Source: Candidatus Latescibacterota bacterium
Lineage (GTDB): Bacteria > Latescibacterota > 4484-107 > B68-G9
NCBI GenBank assembly: GCA_012961755.1
Contig: DTYS01000311.1
Location: forward strand, 1-8,597
Direction of reading: 5' to 3'
Length of the DNA stretch: 8,597 nucleotides
Each line of letters starts with the position of its first letter. Position 1 is the first letter of the stretch. The notes beneath the pieces are model-generated. The model was not told where the DNA came from. It saw nothing but the letters and a program-made list of their open reading frames with translations, and ran no database searches. Shown here piece by piece: positions 1 to 6,385 of the stretch. The translations under genes and the position numbers were made by a program.

Positions 1-348
1 CAGAAGCACCGCCCCTTCCTTCCAGCCCGCCTCCTTGGCCTTACCCAATATCTCCCTGAAGAGCGCCACGTTCCTGTTTATGAGGGCGAGCCTGCTTTCG
101 TCCGGCCTTCTCCTGAGCCCCGCGGTGATGACGACTACGTCGGCCAGGGGGACGAGTTCATAGCCTCCCGCGTAGAACCTCTGGGAAGCTACGAAGGCGG
201 AACCGTGCATGAGGTCCAGCGCCTCCCCCTTAGCGGCGTCCTCAGCCACATCTACGAGCCCTACCTCCTCGACCACTCCTCCGAGCTGGAGGGCATAGGC
301 CGTGTTCGATCCCACCCTCCCTGCTCCCCCTATTATGACGACCTTCAT
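1..348 (-). CDS. mdh: Malate dehydrogenase, LDH/MDH family (N-terminal 116 residues; 3' end beyond window)
   Basis: The visible part is the NAD-binding half of an LDH/MDH-type 2-hydroxyacid dehydrogenase, a cytoplasmic enzyme that interconverts malate and oxaloacetate (or lactate and pyruvate) with NAD(H). Residues 1-16 form the first beta strand and glycine-rich loop (GGAGRVGS). Asp33, in LVDVAE at the end of strand 2, suits NAD rather than NADP. KGEALDLMHG (40-49) is a family signature. The specificity loop reads AGLRRRPDESR (76-86). Aligned by eye to known enzymes, Arg80 sits at the position that is Arg in malate and Gln in lactate dehydrogenases, and Arg86 is the substrate-polarising arginine. 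I therefore prefer malate. The catalytic His-Asp half lies outside the window. The start ATG overlaps the stop of the upstream cysE-like gene (ATGA), and a GGGGGGAAGAG purine run precedes it. Confidence 0.88.
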   Translation of the reverse strand, partial: MKVVIIGGAGRVGSNTAYALQLGGVVEEVGLVDVAEDAAKGEALDLMHGSAFVASQRFYAGGYELVPLADVVVITAGLRRRPDESRLALINRNVALFREILGKAKEAGWKEGAVLL

Positions 349-1259
349 CTCTTCCCCCCTGTTTTCTCCTGGCTCTCGCTGAACTCAAGCTTCGGCGTAA
401 CGGTAACCTTGGTACCTGGGGGTACCGAGGAAGTGAGCCACACGTTCCCACCTATCACCGAACCCTTCCCTATCCTCGTCTCCCCCCCCAATATGGTCGC
501 CTCGGCGTATATCGTAACCCCGTCCTCTATGTCCGGGTGCCTCTTTCCCCCCTTTACCACCTTCCCGTCCGGACCCTTGGGGAAGCTTAGGGCTCCGAGG
601 GTTACGCCTTGGTACATCTTGACGTCGTCCCCTATGGTGGTCGTCTCACCTATGACGACCCCTGTACCGTGGTCTATGAAGAACCTCTCACCTATCTCGG
701 CCCCAGGGTGTATGTCTATTCCGGTCTGGCTGTGGGCCCATTCGGTCATCATCCTGGGTATGAGGGGTATCCCGCTCTCGTACAGTTCGTGGGCAACGCG
801 ATAGGTGGCTATGGCGGTTATGCAGGGGTAGCTCAGCATGACCTCCTCGTGACTCTTGGCCGCAGGGTCGCCGTCGTAGGCTGCCTGCACGTCGAGCCAG
901 AGGAGCCGCCTGAGCTCGGGTATCTTCCTTAAGAGGCGCAGCACGCTCTCCTGTGCTATGCTCCTGCACTCCTCCGGAGACCTGTCCCCTTGGTACATCA
1001 GGGCCTTCTCGGCCTCCTCTGAGAGCCCGACGTATATGGAATCTACTAGGGCCCTCACGAAGAACTTGACGGTCCTCCTGGAGGGCGGTCCCTTGCCCAT
1101 GTATCCGGGAAAGAGGAGCCTCAGGAGGTCCCTCAGGACCTTTAACACCGTTTCCCGCGAAGGCAGGGGCCGCTCGTCCAAGTGGGCCGTCCTGCTGTAT
1201 CTATCGTAGGATTCGGTTATCTCGTCAGCTATGCGGTCCAGTTCGTCGGTTACTTTCAT
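345..1259 (-). CDS. cysE: Serine O-acetyltransferase (304 aa)
   Basis: This enzyme transfers acetyl from acetyl-CoA to L-serine, the committed step from serine to cysteine. The N-terminal half (about 1-120) is helical and charged. It is followed by the typical DVQAAYDGDPAA segment (123-134) and a left-handed beta-helix of hexapeptide repeats: HPGAEIG (184-190), FFIDHGTGVVIGET (193-206), TILGGETRIG (255-264) and SVIGGNVW (267-274). Asp196-His197 matches the catalytic Asp-His pair of Escherichia coli CysE, and KRHPDI (239-244) matches its acetyl-CoA/serine-site histidine loop. At 304 residues it resembles the longer SAT type rather than the roughly 270-residue enterobacterial one. The reading frame continues 45 codons upstream, but only inside the preceding gene. 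ATG 1259 has a GGAGGGG site (1263-1269) and makes an ATGA overlap with the propeller gene. The gene also overlaps mdh by ATGA. Confidence 0.93.
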   Translation of the reverse strand: MKVTDELDRIADEITESYDRYSRTAHLDERPLPSRETVLKVLRDLLRLLFPGYMGKGPPSRRTVKFFVRALVDSIYVGLSEEAEKALMYQGDRSPEECRSIAQESVLRLLRKIPELRRLLWLDVQAAYDGDPAAKSHEEVMLSYPCITAIATYRVAHELYESGIPLIPRMMTEWAHSQTGIDIHPGAEIGERFFIDHGTGVVIGETTTIGDDVKMYQGVTLGALSFPKGPDGKVVKGGKRHPDIEDGVTIYAEATILGGETRIGKGSVIGGNVWLTSSVPPGTKVTVTPKLEFSESQEKTGGKR

Positions 1260-2452
1260 GTTCCCCTCCGGACATCCCTCGAGTAACATACTGCCTCCCC
1301 GACCTCCACCACATACATCTGCCTGTGGCCCTCGTGAGCAGAGTCTATACAGACTTCCCTCCCGTCCCTGTTCCACCTGGGATGCAGATCGCACCTCATC
1401 TCCCCCTTAAACTCGGGAGGGGAGAAGAACTTCCCCACCTCTAAGGACCTCCCGTCCTCGGGCCTGAAGAGCAACAGGTGCCTCATGGAATCGCTGTCGG
1501 GGTACGTGTCGGTGAGGATCCACCTCCTGTCCGGGGAGTAGGAGCAGTGTCCGTCCTGGGTAAGTACGCCCTCCCCCACGACCTCCTTCCTTCCGGTCAG
1601 GTCCTCGAACAGGAAGAACCTGTCCCCAACGTCCCTCTGGGTGGCCCAGGCGAGGATGTGGCTCGGGTCCCTCCAGTCGAAGTGGGAGACCATCCCGTGG
1701 TCCGCCACGCAGTAAAGCCCCGAGCCGTCGGGGTAGGCCGTGAACATCCTGGTCCACCAGCCCCCATCCGGCTTCCTCCACCTGTGGAGGAATAGGAACC
1801 TCGTCCCGTCGGTGTTGACCTGGATGTGGTTGAACCAGTGTTCGGTGTCGTCCATAGTAGGGTCGCTTCCGAAGGAAGCTACCTCTGCAAGCGAGATTAT
1901 GAGCTTGTGTTCTCCCGTCCTCAGGTCCATCCACCATATCCCGTCCCCCTCGGGGGCGGGCTCGCCCTCGTGAGGGTCCGGAACGCCCACATATCCGTAC
2001 CCCGGCCTCGTACGGGCGACCCTGGAGAAGTTTAAGGTGAGGGCGTAGCTCCCGTCCGGGCTCAGGGCGTACACAGGAAGGGGGAGGGTGCGGGACCTTC
2101 CGGCGTGGACGTCCAGCACCCTGGACACGAACCTTCCTTCCTCCCTGTCGTTGTAGATTATCTCCCTGTCCGGAGCCGAGGGCATCCACTGGAGCATGCA
2201 GCCCTGCTGCCAACACCAGGCCTTTGTCTCGGCTACGGGGTTCCACTGGGCCCTCTCATTCAGTTCTATGAGTCCTATGACCACCTTGTCCTCGGGAGCG
2301 GGGGGACGGCCCACGAAGTCCACCTCCATCCCGAGCATGTACCTTCCCCTGGAGTCCCAGGGGGACTTGTCGTAGTACCCGAAGAAGTGGTGTTTCGGTC
2401 CTGATGTCACGGGCCTTATACGGAACGGAGGGTTCAAAGCTAAATCTGGCAT
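1256..2452 (-). CDS. Beta-propeller protein, oligogalacturonate lyase-like/TolB-like (398 aa)
   Basis: The protein is a soluble propeller with no signal peptide, so probably cytoplasmic. Repeated blade signatures are visible: LSPDGSYALTL, VNTDGTRFLFLHRWR, YSPDRRWILTD and WNRDGREVCIDSAHEG. The N-terminus has the motif GPKHHFFGYYDKSPWD (18-33). Three conserved-looking histidines stand out: His209 in NHIQV, His302 in DGHCSYS and His357 in LHPRW. Oligogalacturonate lyases (PL22) bind Mn through histidines on a seven-bladed propeller, and the LHPRW...DSAHEG segment recalls that family. The substrate cannot be assigned and a pectin role is not implied. The start is ATG 2452 because it has a strong AAAGGAGG ribosome site at 2458-2465 with 5-base spacing and lies just downstream of a promoter. 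The open frame extends 50 codons further, through that promoter. First gene of the operon with cysE and mdh. Confidence 0.78.
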   Translation of the reverse strand: MPDLALNPPFRIRPVTSGPKHHFFGYYDKSPWDSRGRYMLGMEVDFVGRPPAPEDKVVIGLIELNERAQWNPVAETKAWCWQQGCMLQWMPSAPDREIIYNDREEGRFVSRVLDVHAGRSRTLPLPVYALSPDGSYALTLNFSRVARTRPGYGYVGVPDPHEGEPAPEGDGIWWMDLRTGEHKLIISLAEVASFGSDPTMDDTEHWFNHIQVNTDGTRFLFLHRWRKPDGGWWTRMFTAYPDGSGLYCVADHGMVSHFDWRDPSHILAWATQRDVGDRFFLFEDLTGRKEVVGEGVLTQDGHCSYSPDRRWILTDTYPDSDSMRHLLLFRPEDGRSLEVGKFFSPPEFKGEMRCDLHPRWNRDGREVCIDSAHEGHRQMYVVEVGEAVCYSRDVRRGT

Positions 2453-2484
2453 CGTGGCCTCCTTTTTAAACCCGTCCTTATCTA

Positions 2485-2513
2485 AATATAACTCCTTTGC
2501 CTTCCTCGGGCAA
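2485..2513 (-). promoter_or_regulatory. Sigma70-type promoter for the propeller-cysE-mdh operon
   Basis: Read on the minus strand, the -35 box is TTGCCC (2513-2508, 4 of 6 consensus bases). A 17-base spacer follows and then the -10 box TATATT (2490-2485, 5 of 6). Transcription would begin near 2478, leaving a leader of about 26 bases that holds the AAAGGAGG ribosome site before ATG 2452. The assignment is by consensus and position only. Confidence 0.55.
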
Positions 2514-2525
2514 CCCAGTTTAAGG

Positions 2526-2540
2526 GTCAAAAAGCTTGAC
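2526..2540. promoter_or_regulatory. Inverted repeat GTCAA-N5-TTGAC, possible operator
   Basis: Perfect 5-base arms (GTCAA 2526-2530, TTGAC 2536-2540) flank AAAGC. The right arm is inside the -35 box of the plus-strand promoter, and the left arm lies between the two divergent -35 boxes. A bound dimeric regulator could affect both operons. The arms are short, so chance is possible, and no regulator gene is present in the window. Confidence 0.3.
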
Positions 2541-2565
2541 AAGGCGGCAGTAAAGGGCATATATT
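2536..2565 (+). promoter_or_regulatory. Sigma70-type promoter for the transporter-PqqD-FN3 operon
   Basis: A perfect -35 box TTGACA (2536-2541) is followed after 18 bases by TATATT (2560-2565, 5 of 6 consensus bases). The start of transcription would be near 2572. This excludes the far-upstream ATG at 2454 as the transporter start and leaves a leader of about 50 bases before the TTG at 2625. Confidence 0.6.
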
Positions 2566-2624
2566 TTGGAAAGTCTTCGGAAGGGGACGGACTCGAGGGC
2601 AACCGAGATAACCAAGGGGGAGCA

Positions 2625-5093
2625 TTGCTCGGAAGGAGAAGGGAGAAGTCCTACCAGGAGCTTGAGGAGTACAGGGGCCTGATGGAAGTTCCTTCGGAGT
2701 TCGAAGACGGGTTCACCCTCAAGGCCTTCTTGGGGGTGCTCTTCGTAGCGTTCATAATGATCCCGGGGAACATATACCTCAAGCTGATGATAGGTGGTAG
2801 CATAGGGGCTGCGGCAGAGTGGGTGACCATAATACTTTTCGCCGAGATAGCCAAAAGGTCGTTCACGACCCTGAAGAAACAGGAAGTTTACGTCCTATGG
2901 TACGTAGCAGGGGCCCTGATAGCCGCGGACACTGGGGCATTCGAGGGCCTTATGTGGAACCAGTACCTGGTCCAGTCCCCGGCAGCCAGGCAGTTCGGGA
3001 TAACCAAGCTCATACCGTATTGGGTGGCCCCACAGCCCGATTCCCCCGCCATAATAAACCGGACCTTCTTCCACAGGGACTGGCTGGCTCCCATCTTCCT
3101 GCTCGTAGCGGGTATGCTCATATCCAGGATCTCCTGGTTCACCATGGGGTACGCCCTCTTCAGGCTGACTTCCGACGTCCAGAGGCTTCCGTTTCCCTTC
3201 GCCCCCATCACGGCCCAGGGGGCCATAGCCCTGGCCGAGAGCACGACCGGCCAGGAAACGTGGAGGTGGAGGTGGTTCAGCATAGGGGCCATGATAGGCC
3301 TCGCCTTCGGGACGATATACGTCGGCCTTCCGGCGGTCACGGGAGTGGTGCTAACCAAGCCCCTCCAGCTTATCCCTATCCCTTGGATAGACCTCACCCG
3401 GATCACGAGCAGCTTCGTCCCGGCTACACCGATAGGTTTCACTGCCCACCTGGGTACCATATTCAACGGATTGGTGCTCCCGTTCTGGGCCATAGTGGGG
3501 ACCTTCTTGGGCGTGGTCGTGCATACCGTAGCCAGCCCCATCCTATACAAGGCCGGCCTCCTACCGCACTGGAGGCAGGGGATGGGGGTCATAGAAACCT
3601 TCTTCGTCACCAGGGTGGACTTCTGGATGAGCTTTGGGATAGGGATAACCTTGGCTATAGCCCTCATAGGATTCTACCAGGTCTTCTCCACCCTCTTCAG
3701 GCGGGGTGCCAAGCTCAGGTTGAGGGCTTCGAAACCGCCCCCGGGCCGTGGGGACTTCCCCGTATGGATGGCCTTGGGGCTCTATGTGCTCTCGACCTTC
3801 GCCATACTCGGGATAGCGAAGGCCCTACTTCCGGACTTCTCCAGGTTCGCCTGGTTCTTCCTCTTCTTCGGCTTCATATATACCCCCATCCAGTCTTACA
3901 TAAACGCTATGCTCTGGGCCACGGTAGGACAGACGGTCTCCATACCCTACGTCAGGGAGGCGACCATAATCCTGAGTGGATACAGGGGCGTGGATATATG
4001 GTTCGTGCCGATACCCATAGCGAACTACGGCGTCACCGTCCAGAAGTTCAGGGTCACGGAGCTTACCGGGACCAAGTTCACCAGCCTCATAAAGGCCGAA
4101 GCGTTTATGGTTCCCATAACCCTTTTCACCAGCCTCCTATATTGGTCGTACATATGGAAGCTCGCCCCCATACCTTCGGCCTCCTACCCCTACGCCCAGC
4201 TCTTCTGGAGGCTGAGGGCGTACCAGCAGTGCTTGTGGATAACGGGGACCTTCAGGGCCGAACTTAAGGTCAGGGGGAACACGGTAGCCTGGCAGCCGGC
4301 CAACCTCACGGACAGGTCTTGGTGGTACTGGAGGGTGAGGGCCGTGGACATGGACAGGCTCGCGGACGCCCTGATAGAGGAGGGCAAGCTCTCCCCTGAG
4401 GGGAGGGAGTCGTTCGTCGCAGGAAGGCTCGACAGGGAGGCCATAGAGAAGGCCTTGGAGTTGGACGATGTCGTAGGACCCTGGTCCGAGGTGAGGGCCC
4501 TGTTTACGGACTTTGAGGACAAAGGGGACGTGCCCGAGAGGTTGAAGACCCTGCCGAAGCTCAAGGAGGAGGTGCGGGTGCTCCCGGACCTCAAGGTGGA
4601 GCTCATAGGGCCCGAAGATGGGGTGGTAGTAAGGACGGCCATACCGGAGCTCAAGATAAGGATGACCCGGAGCCCCGAGGGACATCAGATACGGTACTAC
4701 TACGAGATAGACCTCGACCCAACTTTCACCAGCCCATGGAAGCAAACGTCCATCGACGAACCTTGGCTCTTCCAGGCCATAAAGCCCAGGGTGATAGGAG
4801 CTGGGTTATTGATAGCTTTAGGGAGCTACATAGTCCTCTCGCTCTTGGGGCTTCCCATACTCCTCATATTTGGGTACGTGAGGAGCCTGACAAGCATCCC
4901 GCATTGGTTCGCGACCGAGATAATAGGAGCCCTCCTTGCGAGGTACTACTTCTGGAAGAAGTACGGGAAACAGCAGTGGAGGCTGTACGCCGCCGTCTTA
5001 GCCGTGGGGTTCGCATGCGGCATGGCCCTCACAGGTATGGCCGCGATAGCGATAGCCCTAATACAGAAGTCGGTGTCAGTGTTGATATTCTGA
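2625..5093 (+). CDS. OPT-like polytopic transporter with a soluble FN3-like insert (822 aa, TTG start)
   Basis: About 13-14 hydrophobic segments mark an integral membrane transporter. The opening (FTLKAFLGVLF, first helix near 31-52, then IGAAAEWVTIILFAEIAKRS) and the C-terminal FACGMALTGMAAIAIALI resemble the OPT oligopeptide/metal-chelate transporter superfamily. The substrate is not predictable. Between LWITGT (residues 537-542) and LFQAIKP (715-721) lies a hydrophilic insert of about 170 residues: a strand region ending WWYWRVRAVD (566-575), a charged helical stretch, then VELIGPEDG (658-666) and YYYEIDLDPTF (691-701). These motifs look like halves of a fibronectin III module in permuted order. 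Start choice: TTG 2625 follows AAGGGGG (2614-2620) and keeps the KSYQELEEYRG segment before the first helix. ATG 2682, preceded by AGGGG, is the alternative (803 aa). An upstream ATG at 2454 lies before the promoter. First gene of the operon, 5 bases ahead of the next. Confidence 0.72.
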   Translation: MLGRRREKSYQELEEYRGLMEVPSEFEDGFTLKAFLGVLFVAFIMIPGNIYLKLMIGGSIGAAAEWVTIILFAEIAKRSFTTLKKQEVYVLWYVAGALIAADTGAFEGLMWNQYLVQSPAARQFGITKLIPYWVAPQPDSPAIINRTFFHRDWLAPIFLLVAGMLISRISWFTMGYALFRLTSDVQRLPFPFAPITAQGAIALAESTTGQETWRWRWFSIGAMIGLAFGTIYVGLPAVTGVVLTKPLQLIPIPWIDLTRITSSFVPATPIGFTAHLGTIFNGLVLPFWAIVGTFLGVVVHTVASPILYKAGLLPHWRQGMGVIETFFVTRVDFWMSFGIGITLAIALIGFYQVFSTLFRRGAKLRLRASKPPPGRGDFPVWMALGLYVLSTFAILGIAKALLPDFSRFAWFFLFFGFIYTPIQSYINAMLWATVGQTVSIPYVREATIILSGYRGVDIWFVPIPIANYGVTVQKFRVTELTGTKFTSLIKAEAFMVPITLFTSLLYWSYIWKLAPIPSASYPYAQLFWRLRAYQQCLWITGTFRAELKVRGNTVAWQPANLTDRSWWYWRVRAVDMDRLADALIEEGKLSPEGRESFVAGRLDREAIEKALELDDVVGPWSEVRALFTDFEDKGDVPERLKTLPKLKEEVRVLPDLKVELIGPEDGVVVRTAIPELKIRMTRSPEGHQIRYYYEIDLDPTFTSPWKQTSIDEPWLFQAIKPRVIGAGLLIALGSYIVLSLLGLPILLIFGYVRSLTSIPHWFATEIIGALLARYYFWKKYGKQQWRLYAAVLAVGFACGMALTGMAAIAIALIQKSVSVLIF

Positions 5094-5098
5094 TCAGC

Positions 5099-6097
5099 AT
5101 GAAGTGGACATGGTTCGGGTGGCAGGGGCTCTCGTTCCCGGTCCCCGAGGAATGGAACCTCGGCAAGATAACCGGGGACGCCCGCTCTGGCTCGGTGAGG
5201 CTCGACGACGGGGAGGTGGTGAGGGTGGAGGCGGAGTGGAGGGACCTGGAGGGAAGGGCCCCAGGTGTTACGGCCTTGGTGGATAGGTACGTGGAGAAGT
5301 TGACCAAGAGGGCGTCCAAGTCGGGAGCCCGCGTAGAGGTCAGGAGGAGGGTCCAGCTCATCCCCGAAGGAAGCCTCCCCGACAAAGATTGGGAGGTCTT
5401 CGTGTGGAGGGGGGAGGCGAGGGCTTACAACCTCGCATGGAGGTGCAGGACCTGTGGAAGGATAGGGCTGGTGAGGGTCTTCGCCAGGGGCAGCGAGGAC
5501 ATAGGGAGGTACGCAGGAAGGGTCTTCTCGAACCTGGAGGACCATCCCACCGACGGCAGGAGGCTCTGGGGTATATACGGGATGGTCCTGATGGTTCCGG
5601 AGGGCTTCAAGCTGGAGGATTACAGCCTTCGCACGGGACATATAAGGCTCACCTTTAAGGAGGCTGACAGGACAGTCACGGTGGATAGGTTGAGCCTCGC
5701 CGACATAATGCTCAGGAGTAGGACCCTCAAGGATTGGTTCCTGGATTTCTTCGACAAGTTCCTGAGGGACTTTGAGAAGCCCTCATTCGAGGGCACATCC
5801 TTCCTGGGCCATCCGGGCCTGAGGGTCTTCGCTCCTCCCAAGAAGCTTTGGAAGAGGCCCTTCTTCCCGACCTTCGACAGGGTGAGACGCTCACTGTTCC
5901 TGAGGGGATGCATCTGGCGCTGCGACGATACCAACACGCTCTGGGCGGTGATAGCAAATTCCAAGGAGAAGGACGACCTTTTGGCGGAGGAGGTCACGAA
6001 GGATGTCTCGTGCCACCAAGGCCCGCATAAGCCGGGAAGCGATGCTCAGGTCCCGTCCGGTTCGCAATTCCCAGGTCAGATGGGAGCTGGACGATAA
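5099..6097 (+). CDS. Tandem-duplicated domain protein of unknown function (332 aa)
   Basis: I do not recognise a named family. The protein is two copies of one domain of about 150 residues. Copy 1 begins GLSFPVPEEWNL (10-21) and copy 2 GMVLMVPEGFKL (161-172). Each continues with a strand ending in a V-V-like pattern, a helix, and a closing W-R-C segment: LAWRCRTCGRIGLVRV near 112-127 and CIWRCDDTNTLWAVIA near 274-289. Copy 1 has a Cys116-x-x-Cys119 pair; copy 2 ends VSCH (303-306). The GxxFxVPexW opening with a following beta meander loosely recalls Mog1/PsbP/DcrB-like folds, a weak guess. No signal peptide or membrane segment is seen. ATG 5099 lies 5 bases after the transporter stop without a clear ribosome site, suggesting coupling. 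The last 26 or so residues are read out of frame over the pqqD-like start and look unlike domain sequence. Confidence 0.8.
   Translation: MKWTWFGWQGLSFPVPEEWNLGKITGDARSGSVRLDDGEVVRVEAEWRDLEGRAPGVTALVDRYVEKLTKRASKSGARVEVRRRVQLIPEGSLPDKDWEVFVWRGEARAYNLAWRCRTCGRIGLVRVFARGSEDIGRYAGRVFSNLEDHPTDGRRLWGIYGMVLMVPEGFKLEDYSLRTGHIRLTFKEADRTVTVDRLSLADIMLRSRTLKDWFLDFFDKFLRDFEKPSFEGTSFLGHPGLRVFAPPKKLWKRPFFPTFDRVRRSLFLRGCIWRCDDTNTLWAVIANSKEKDDLLAEEVTKDVSCHQGPHKPGSDAQVPSGSQFPGQMGAGR
5986..5994 (+). promoter_or_regulatory. Strong ribosome binding site inside the upstream gene, sets the PqqD-like start
   Basis: GGAGGAGGT (5986-5994) sits 8 bases before ATG 6003, inside the coding region of the preceding gene. 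It is the best such site in the plus-strand operon. It fixes the start of the PqqD-like gene at 6003 rather than at the internal ATG that gives Met14 (6042), and so establishes the long gene overlap. Confidence 0.7.
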
Positions 6098-6380
6098 CGG
6101 GGAGGTGGTGATAACTTTGGAGCTCAAGAAGGATTGGAGGGCCAAGCTCCTCTCCAAACTCTTCTACATCCCCAAAAGGCGCCGCATAAGCTTGGACGAG
6201 GTGGGCTCCCGGATATGGGAGCTCTGCGACGGGGACCACACCGTTCGGGACCTAATAGAATTCCTGAGGAAGAGGTATAAGCTCAACCCTAAGGAGGCCG
6301 AGGTCTCCCTCACTAACTATCTTAAGCAATTGGGTAAGAAAAGGTTAGTTGCATTCGCCGTTCCGATACGGAAGGGGTGA
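6003..6380 (+). CDS. PqqD-like protein, RiPP recognition element fold (125 aa)
   Basis: The second half fits the PqqD family, a small winged-helix domain that in PqqD and other RiPP pathways binds a leader peptide and presents it to a modifying enzyme. The signature is LDEVGSRIWELCDGDHTVRD (64-83), followed by a helix with the family-like spacing (EAEVSLTNYLKQLGKKRLV). It has an N-terminal extension of about 60 residues with RSRPVRNSQVRWELDDNGEV and a basic KLFYIPKRRR patch (53-62). PqqD itself is about 90 residues, so this is a longer, PqqD-like relative and no pyrroloquinoline quinone role is implied. No membrane segment is present. The start overlaps the upstream gene by 95 bases, and the stop overlaps a GTG (GTGA). 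The partner enzyme or peptide is not in the window, so its ligand is unknown. Confidence 0.8.
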   Translation: MSRATKARISREAMLRSRPVRNSQVRWELDDNGEVVITLELKKDWRAKLLSKLFYIPKRRRISLDEVGSRIWELCDGDHTVRDLIEFLRKRYKLNPKEAEVSLTNYLKQLGKKRLVAFAVPIRKG

Positions 6381-6385
6381 GGGAT

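Noticed and set aside
205..804. 199-codon plus-strand frame opposite mdh and cysE
   Set aside because: Antisense shadow of two well-identified genes, with no domain features.
1260..1394. 45-codon N-terminal extension of serine acetyltransferase
   Set aside because: It lies inside the propeller's conserved last blade. ATG 1259 has a good GGAGGGG site and an ATGA junction.
2454..2624. ATG 2454 as the start of the transporter
   Set aside because: It precedes both promoters and lacks a ribosome site. The extra 57 residues are low-quality sequence, including the translated promoter.
2819..4267. Long plus-strand open frame of 482 codons inside the transporter gene
   Set aside because: It is an alternate frame of a GC-rich membrane-protein gene. 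Its translation is rich in H, R, P and G without domains, and the overlapping frame has clear membrane helices.
4736..5098. Upstream extension of the 332-aa protein by 121 codons
   Set aside because: It would overlap the transporter's conserved C-terminal helices, and its translation resembles no domain. ATG 5099 starts the first domain copy correctly.
5104..5286. 60-aa glycine-rich ORF as a possible RiPP precursor for the PqqD-like protein
   Set aside because: It lies wholly in another frame of the duplicated-domain gene and has no ribosome site. Its composition is what GC-rich frame shadows give.
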